The notes under the pieces: model-generated
Database searches by the model: none
Told to the model about the DNA's origin: nothing
Seen by the model: only the letters and a program-made list of their open reading frames with translations
Translations under genes and position numbers: made by a program
Shown here: positions 59,143 through 64,000 of the stretch, in pieces
Position numbering within the stretch: position 1 is the first letter of the stretch
Layout: every line of letters begins with the position of its first letter
From: Variovorax paradoxus
GTDB taxonomy: Bacteria; Pseudomonadota; Gammaproteobacteria; Burkholderiales; Burkholderiaceae_C
Reading direction: 5' to 3'
Length of the DNA stretch: 64,000 bases
NCBI RefSeq assembly: GCF_024734665.1
Contig: NZ_CP102931.1
Span: 3,904,001 to 3,968,000, forward strand

Positions 59143-61056
59143 TCAGCCCGAAGAAAGTAACTGTTTGATCTGCTGCAGCGTGGCGGGGTCGTCGATGGTG
59201 GTCAGGTCGCCGGGGTCGCGCTGCTCGCACACGGCCTGGATGGCGCGGCGCAGCAACTTGCCGCTGCGAGTCTTGGGCAGGCCGCTGACGAAGCGCACGC
59301 GGGCCGGCCGCGCCAGGGCGCCGAGCTGGTCGGCGACCACCTTCATGATCTCGCCTTCGAGCTTCAGAGCCACGTCGGCGTCGGTCACGGCGCGGCTGTC
59401 CTTCGGCACGACGAAGGCAATGGCTACCTGACCCTTGAGTGCGTCGGCCACGCCGACCACCGCCACTTCGGCCACGTTGGCGTGGCCCGAGATGCTCTCT
59501 TCGATCTCGCGCGTGCCCAGGCGGTGGCCCGCCACGTTGATCACGTCGTCGGTGCGCCCGAGGATGTAGAAATAGCCGTCCTCGTCGCGAATGCCCCAGT
59601 CGAAGGTCGAATAGACCATCTTGCCGGGCACGCTTTTCCAGTACGTGTTGACGAAGCGCGCGTCGTCCTTCCACACGGTCTGCATGAAGCCCGGCGGGGT
59701 CGGCCCCTCGACCACGACGACGCCCTTCTCGTTCGCGCCGGTCAGTTCCTCACCGGTCGATTCGTGCAGGATCCTGACGCGGTAGCCATACATCGGCACG
59801 CCCGGGCTGCCGAACTTGCTGGCCTTGGCCTCCACGCCGTTGGCGATCGTGATCATCGGCCAGCCCGATTCGGTCTGCCAGTAGTTGTCGATGATCGGCA
59901 CGCCCAGGCCTTCGCTGATCCAGCGCGCGGTCGGCTCGTCGAGCGGCTCGCCGGCCAGGAACAGCGCGCGCAGCGTCGACAGGTCGTACTTTTTCAGCAG
60001 TGCCGGGTCCTGCCTCTTGAGCACGCGCACGGCCGTGGGCGCACTGAACATCACCGTGACCTTGTACTTCTCGACGAGGCGCCACCAGATGCCGCCGTCG
60101 GGCTGCTGGTCGATACCCTGCGTGGGCAGGCCCTCGTACATGATCGTCGCCATGCCGGCGATCAGCGGGCCGTAGACGATGTAGCTGTGGCCCACCACCC
60201 AGCCGATGTCGCTGGTGGAGAAGTAGGTTTCCCCGGGCCGGCCACCGAAGATGTGCTTCATGCTCGCGGCCAGCGCAACCGCATAGCCACCCACGTCGCG
60301 CTGCACGCCCTTGGGCTTGCCGGTGGTGCCGCTCGTGTAGATGGTGTAGCTGATGTCGGTGGAGGCAAGCCATGTGCAGGGCACGCTGGCATCAATGTGC
60401 TTCTGCCGCAGTTCGGCGGCGAGATGGTCGCGGCCGGCCGTCAGTTCCATCGGCGCAAGGCCGCGGTCGGTCAGCAGCACCGCCGAAGGCTTGTGCTTCG
60501 ACAGCCGGATCGCCTCGTCGAGCAACGGCTTGTATGCGATGACCTTGCCGCCGCGCGAGCCGGCATCGGCACTCACGATCACCTTGGGCTCGGCGTCCTC
60601 GATGCGCGTGGCCAGCGAGCCGCTCGCGAAGCCGCCGAACACCACGCAGTGGATCGCACCGATGCGCGCGCAGGCCAGCATGGCGAAGGCTGCCTCCGGA
60701 ATCATCGGCATGTAGATGAGCACGCGGTCGCCCTTGCCCGCACCCAGCTCGACCAGGCTGGCCGCGGTGCGCTGCACCTCGGCGTGCAGTTCGGTGAAGC
60801 TGTAGCTCTTCTCGACGCCGGTTTCGGTGGAAACGAAGATCAGTGCGGACTGGTCGCCCCGTGCCGCCAGATGCCGGTCGACGGCGTTGTGGCAGAGGTT
60901 GGTCGTACCACCCACGAACCAGCGCGCGAACGGCGGCTGGCTGGCGTCGAGGATCTGTTGCGCGGGCGCCTGCCAGTCGATCAGCTTCGCCTGCTCGGCC
61001 CAGAAGGCCTCGGGCGCATCGACGGATTGGCGATAGAACTCTTCGTAGCGGCTCAT
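59143..61056 (-). CDS. prpE: propionyl-CoA synthetase-like acyl-CoA synthetase
   Basis: 637 residues, AMP-forming acyl-CoA synthetase. The motif YTSGTTGKPKGVQRDVGGY and GWVVGHSYIVYGPLIAG identify the acetyl/propionyl subgroup. TNLCHNAVDRHL near residue 52 is characteristic of PrpE rather than Acs. The catalytic Lys is in LPKTRSGKLLRRAIQ. Expected reaction: propionate + ATP + CoA to propionyl-CoA. The usual prpBCD genes are not in this window, so the full methylcitrate pathway cannot be confirmed here. 178 nt from sucA start. Confidence 0.92.
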   Translation of the reverse strand: MSRYEEFYRQSVDAPEAFWAEQAKLIDWQAPAQQILDASQPPFARWFVGGTTNLCHNAVDRHLAARGDQSALIFVSTETGVEKSYSFTELHAEVQRTAASLVELGAGKGDRVLIYMPMIPEAAFAMLACARIGAIHCVVFGGFASGSLATRIEDAEPKVIVSADAGSRGGKVIAYKPLLDEAIRLSKHKPSAVLLTDRGLAPMELTAGRDHLAAELRQKHIDASVPCTWLASTDISYTIYTSGTTGKPKGVQRDVGGYAVALAASMKHIFGGRPGETYFSTSDIGWVVGHSYIVYGPLIAGMATIMYEGLPTQGIDQQPDGGIWWRLVEKYKVTVMFSAPTAVRVLKRQDPALLKKYDLSTLRALFLAGEPLDEPTARWISEGLGVPIIDNYWQTESGWPMITIANGVEAKASKFGSPGVPMYGYRVRILHESTGEELTGANEKGVVVVEGPTPPGFMQTVWKDDARFVNTYWKSVPGKMVYSTFDWGIRDEDGYFYILGRTDDVINVAGHRLGTREIEESISGHANVAEVAVVGVADALKGQVAIAFVVPKDSRAVTDADVALKLEGEIMKVVADQLGALARPARVRFVSGLPKTRSGKLLRRAIQAVCEQRDPGDLTTIDDPATLQQIKQLLSSG

Positions 61057-61111
61057 CTTGATTTGTCTCCTGTTATTTATTCCGTTCCGGCGGCAGCGCC
61101 AAAACTGAATT

Positions 61112-61121
61112 CATAATTATG
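61112..61121. promoter_or_regulatory. AT palindrome upstream of prpE
   Basis: CATAATTATG is a perfect 10-bp palindrome, 56 nt before the prpE start, in an AT-rich patch of otherwise GC-rich DNA. It may hold a -10 element or an operator for prpE. No clear -35 partner. Confidence 0.35.
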
Positions 61122-61146
61122 GAGACCGATCTTGCAGCAAGCTGAC

Positions 61147-61164
61147 GGCCGGAACAATCCGGCC
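61147..61164. terminator. stem-loop after the isochorismatase gene
   Basis: GGCCGGA (61147-61153) pairs with TCCGGCC (61158-61164) around ACAA. A second GC stem, CGCAGGC/GCCTGCG, lies closer to the gene stop at about 61178-61197. No U-run follows on the minus strand, so termination here would need Rho or the hairpins may only stabilise the 3' end. Confidence 0.4.
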
Positions 61165-61201
61165 GAGACCTGCCGCGCAGGCTGCAGGGCCTGCGGTCCG
61201 G

Positions 61202-61804
61202 TTACCGGACGAGCGAAAGCAATTCAGGAAATGCGGGGTGCTCCGCCGTGCGCAGCCACTCGAAGCCGACCATCTCGGTCGTCACGAGCTCGGCACCGGC
61301 GCCGGCCAGCCGGTCGAAGGCGGCATCGCGGTTGCGCTCGGTGCGCGAACTGCAGGCATCGGTGACGACCCAGACTTCGAATTCGTCTTCCAGCAGGTCG
61401 AGCGCGGTCTGCAGCAGGCAGACATGGGCTTCGCAGCCGGCGATCACGATGCTGTTGCGCTCCTCGGCCGCGGCAGCGGGCTTTTGCAGATGCTTGGGTA
61501 GACTGCGTGCGTTGCCCTGCGGCGCCTTAGCTGGCACGCGCAGCCACTCGCCCAGGCCCTCTTCCACGCCGCTGAAGTGCATCTTCGACAGGGTACGCTG
61601 GCACAGCGCGCGGATGTCGGGCAGGTTCTCGCCCAGGCTGGATGGGTTGTGCTCGGTGCCGAACACCGGCACCTGGAACAGCCGCGCCATCTTGCCGAGC
61701 CGCACTGCGTTCTGCGCGACCGCATCTCCCTCGAAGATCGCCGGCATCAGCCGCGCCTGGTAGTCGACCAGAACGAGTTGGGATTGCGAGGCGTCGAGCA
61801 GCAT
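61202..61804 (-). CDS. isochorismatase-family cysteine hydrolase
   Basis: 200 residues. The catalytic triad is Asp14 (VLVDYQ), Lys74 (TLSKMHF) and Cys129 (GCEAHVC), with the cis-peptide region IAGCEAHV. A ~20-residue Pro/Lys/Ala-rich insert (about 91-117, VPAKAPQGNARSLPKHLQKP) separates the Lys from the Cys block and is unusual for the family. It resembles YcaC-like hydrolases; the substrate is unknown. 12 nt downstream of the TetR gene, so the two probably form one transcript. Confidence 0.88.
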   Translation of the reverse strand: MLLDASQSQLVLVDYQARLMPAIFEGDAVAQNAVRLGKMARLFQVPVFGTEHNPSSLGENLPDIRALCQRTLSKMHFSGVEEGLGEWLRVPAKAPQGNARSLPKHLQKPAAAAEERNSIVIAGCEAHVCLLQTALDLLEDEFEVWVVTDACSSRTERNRDAAFDRLAGAGAELVTTEMVGFEWLRTAEHPAFPELLSLVR

Positions 61805-61816
61805 GAACAGTTTCTT

Positions 61817-62488
61817 TCAGGTATCGGTTGAATTGGGCTGAACCGTACCACCGAAACGACCGGCTTGGCGCGGGCCGCCATCGACGCGCTGCACGAGTTG
61901 CGCAACGTAGGCTTTGAACAGAGCATCGGCCGACTGCCTGAACATGCGGATGCGCCCGGTGTGCTGCATCAGCAGCAGGCCGACGCCGTGCGCAAACAGA
62001 GACGTGTTTTCCTGCAAGGCGGCGTCTGCGTCGAGCCCCATCGCCTGCAGCGCTTCTTCGCACGGGCGCAAGGCCTGGTAGAGGTGGTCGTTCAGTTCGT
62101 GGTCTAGCTCGCTGGTCAGGCCGCGCGGGCGCATGCCCTGCACCAGATAGAAGCCCAGGTCGAGTTCGCGCGGGTTCGCGGCGTAGAAGTCGAACCACGC
62201 CTGGGCCCTGGCGGCGAGCGTCTGGTCGGGGCTGTCCGGCGCCACGGGGGCATCGGCCACGGCCGCCTGCAAGCGCTGGATCGACTCGCCGAGCAAGGCC
62301 GCGTAGATCGCCTCCTTGCTCTCGAAGTACGAATAGATCGCGCCCGGCGTGTAGCCGGCCTTGCGGGCAATTTCGCGAATGCTCGCGCCCTCGATGCCGG
62401 CCTCCAGGAAGACCGCGCGAGCGGCGTCGAGCACGAGCGTGCGGCGGGCGTCGGTGAGCGCCTGGCGGCGTTGGAGCTTGGCGTGCAT
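61817..62488 (-). CDS. TetR-family transcriptional regulator
   Basis: 223 residues from ATG 62488 (MHAKLQRRQALTDARRTLVL). The helix-turn-helix is ASIREIARKAGYTPGAIYSY near 50, preceded by ARAVFLEAGIEG and followed by FESKEAIYAALL. The C-terminal ligand domain is unlike any named subgroup that I can identify. It diverges from the HpaB/4-hydroxybutyryl-CoA-dehydratase-like gene, with inverted repeats in the 105-nt gap, and its partner on the same strand is the isochorismatase-type hydrolase. Confidence 0.92.
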   Translation of the reverse strand: MHAKLQRRQALTDARRTLVLDAARAVFLEAGIEGASIREIARKAGYTPGAIYSYFESKEAIYAALLGESIQRLQAAVADAPVAPDSPDQTLAARAQAWFDFYAANPRELDLGFYLVQGMRPRGLTSELDHELNDHLYQALRPCEEALQAMGLDADAALQENTSLFAHGVGLLLMQHTGRIRMFRQSADALFKAYVAQLVQRVDGGPRQAGRFGGTVQPNSTDT

Positions 62489-62523
62489 GGGCGGGACTAT
62501 AGCCCTTGGATTGATCACAGCTC

Positions 62524-62558
62524 CAATTTTTTAATCGTTGATTGAAAAATTGAACGAT
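62524..62558. promoter_or_regulatory. overlapping inverted repeats in the TetR/HpaB-like divergent gap
   Basis: CAATTTTT (62524-62531) and AAAAATTG (62545-62552) are exact reverse complements. ATCGTT (62534-62539) and AACGAT (62553-62558) are another exact pair, overlapping the first. The AT-rich 35-bp block lies between the divergent start codons at 62488 and 62594. This is a good candidate for the TetR protein's operator, controlling both genes. Confidence 0.5.
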
Positions 62559-62593
62559 GTTTAAATTTGGACAAAATACAGGAGACAAACACG

Positions 62594-64000
62594 ATGAACG
62601 CCCCGCTCCCCAGCGCCACCCTCATGTCCGGCAACGACTACCGCGAGTCGCTGCGCCGCTACAGCCCCAACGTCTTCGTCGATGGCCGCCGCGTCGACAG
62701 CGTGGCCGACGAACCGACCTTCCAGCCAGGCATCAATGCCATCGCCCTCACCTACGACTACGCCCTGAAGAAGGAATACGAGCCACTGATGACCGCCGTG
62801 CAGCACACCAGCGGCAAGCGAGTCAACCGGCTGTCCCACATCAACACGGGCGCTGGCGACCTGCTCAACAAGCTCGAAGCCGTGCGGCTGGTGTGCCAGG
62901 AAACGGGCTGCGCCCAGCGCTACCTGACGCACGATGCGCTCAACGCCATCGCCCAGGTGTCGGCCCGCATCGACGACGCCCGCGGCAGCACCGAGCACAC
63001 CGCCCGCTTCCACGACTACCTGCATCGCGTGCAGGACCAAGACCTGACGCTGGGCGTGGCCATGACCGACGCCAAGGGCGACCGCAGCCGCCGGCCGCAC
63101 GAGCAGGCCAACGTCGACAGCTACCTTCACGTGGTGGAGCGCAACGCGCGCGGCATCGTCATCTCGGGTACCAAGGCCATCGTGACCGGCGCGCCCTATG
63201 TGCACGAGCTGCTGGTCATGCCCTGCCGCAACATGGGCAAGGAAGATGCCGATTTCGCCGTCTGCTGCGCCGTGCCGCTGGACGCGCCCGGTCTCACCAT
63301 CGTCGCCCGGCCAGCCGGCCGGCCCGGCGAAAAGCTCGAGCACGGCGACGCACTTTTCAGCCGCAAGTACGGCCAGAGCACCGGCGTGTGCATGTTCGAC
63401 AGGGTCTTCGTGCCGTGGGAGCGCGTGTTCTACGCCGGCGAGTGGGAACATTCCGGCCACCTGACCTACAGCTACGCCACGCACCACCGGCACAGCTGCA
63501 TCGGCGCCCGCGCCGGCTTCGGCGACCTGCTGATCGGCGCCGGCGCACTGATGTGCGAGGCCAACGGCTTCGACCCGGGCAAGGAAAGCCACCTGCGCGA
63601 GCAGATGGTCGAGCTCATCACCATCACCGAGAGTTTCTTCGCCTGCGGCGTGGCGGCCAGTGTCTACGGCAAGGCCGACGAGCACTGCGAAGTCTTCATG
63701 CCCGATGCGGTATTCAGCAACATCGGCAAGCTGCTGCTGGCCACGAAGATCTACGACATGCACCGCATCGCGCACTACGTGAGTGGCGGCCTGATCGTCA
63801 CCCTCCCCGGCCCCGACGAAGACCACAACCCCGAGACCGCCGCCCGCCTTTCAGACGTGCTGCGGGCCAACCCGGCCATTCCCTACGAGCAGCGCATCGA
63901 AACAGCCCGCTTCATCGAAGACCTGACAGCTGGCTACCAAGGCGGCTGGTACAGCGTGATCAGCCTGCACGGCGGCGGCTCGCCCGCAGCTATGAAGCAA
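62594..64000 (+). CDS. HpaB / 4-hydroxybutyryl-CoA dehydratase-family protein, 3' end outside window
   Basis: 469 residues visible from ATG 62594 (AGGAGA upstream); no stop within the window. The flavoprotein fold shared by HpaB-type hydroxylases and 4-hydroxybutyryl-CoA dehydratase (AbfD) is clear: RVNRLSHINTGAGDLLNKLE, MTDAKGDRSRRPHEQ, MPCRNMGKEDADFAVCCAVP, VCMFDRVFVPWERVF, HYVSGGLIVTLPGPDED and ISLHGGGSP. By recalled alignment to AbfD, Cys99 is kept (Cys106) and His292 is kept (His298), but Cys103 becomes Tyr110 and Cys299 becomes Ala305, while a new Cys302 appears nearby. A standard [4Fe-4S] dehydratase is therefore unlikely; an FAD monooxygenase or isomerase role is possible. Diverges from the TetR gene. 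Confidence 0.82.
   Translation, partial: MNAPLPSATLMSGNDYRESLRRYSPNVFVDGRRVDSVADEPTFQPGINAIALTYDYALKKEYEPLMTAVQHTSGKRVNRLSHINTGAGDLLNKLEAVRLVCQETGCAQRYLTHDALNAIAQVSARIDDARGSTEHTARFHDYLHRVQDQDLTLGVAMTDAKGDRSRRPHEQANVDSYLHVVERNARGIVISGTKAIVTGAPYVHELLVMPCRNMGKEDADFAVCCAVPLDAPGLTIVARPAGRPGEKLEHGDALFSRKYGQSTGVCMFDRVFVPWERVFYAGEWEHSGHLTYSYATHHRHSCIGARAGFGDLLIGAGALMCEANGFDPGKESHLREQMVELITITESFFACGVAASVYGKADEHCEVFMPDAVFSNIGKLLLATKIYDMHRIAHYVSGGLIVTLPGPDEDHNPETAARLSDVLRANPAIPYEQRIETARFIEDLTAGYQGGWYSVISLHGGGSPAAMKQ

Overview
The window looks like the chromosome of a high-GC betaproteobacterium of the Comamonadaceae, probably close to Variovorax. The reasons are the GC-rich third codon positions nearly everywhere, the gene order ndk-rlmN-pilW-rodZ-ispG-hisS-yfgM-bamB-der-hfq-hflX-hflK-hflC-DUF2065-hisZ-purA, and the odhA-odhB-lpd-zapE block. 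This assignment rests on remembered family content and gene order, not on a database search. No rRNA, tRNA, CRISPR array, insertion sequence, prophage or complete defence system was seen.

Layout. 1-2.4 kb: the 3' end of a class III CoA-transferase gene, an exported protein of unknown function, and an EamA-type permease pseudogene with two separate lesions. 2.6-5.9 kb: two cyclic-di-GMP genes (an EAL protein and a GGDEF protein) in visibly AT-richer DNA than their flanks, which suggests acquired DNA. 6-26.8 kb: mixed metabolic and regulatory genes: a YgiQ-type radical SAM protein, a MarR-GNAT fusion, a ketone-body/PHB-type cluster (3-hydroxybutyrate dehydrogenase, acetoacetate decarboxylase, patatin), a split chromate transporter, an aldo/keto reductase, small regulators, rlmB, a membrane protein of unknown function beside a tail-anchored protein with two L7/L12-like motifs, a divergent ybbA/tesA pair, and a cystathionine beta-lyase.

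26.8-43.4 kb: a 16.6-kb block of 17 genes all on the minus strand. It covers purine and histidine synthesis (purA, hisZ, hisS), the HflK/HflC membrane-protease modulator, Hfq, the GTPases HflX and Der, outer-membrane assembly (bamB, yfgM), isoprenoid synthesis (ispG), cell shape (rodZ-like), type IV pili (pilW), RNA modification (rlmN) and ndk. A strong intrinsic terminator separates hfq from hflX. 43.5-48.3 kb: rluB and scpB overlap by 4 nt and both carry long low-complexity extensions; rluD diverges from bamD with start codons only 14 nt apart.

48.4-59 kb: a DinG/YoaA-type iron-sulfur helicase with a small coupled DUF465 protein, a PP2C phosphatase, a secreted coiled-coil protein overlapping zapE, and the 2-oxoglutarate dehydrogenase complex (sucA, sucB, lpd). 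59-64 kb: prpE-like propionyl-CoA synthetase, an isochorismatase-family hydrolase, and a TetR regulator diverging from a HpaB/4-hydroxybutyryl-CoA-dehydratase-family gene that runs off the window.

Most of the window is ordinary core genome. The observations most worth a second look are the tail-anchored tandem L7/L12-like protein and its membrane-protein neighbour, the dehydratase-family protein that keeps only two of the four expected [4Fe-4S] ligands, the AT-rich cyclic-di-GMP island, and several compact inverted repeats at divergent promoters. I did not find a clear, wholly new multi-gene system.
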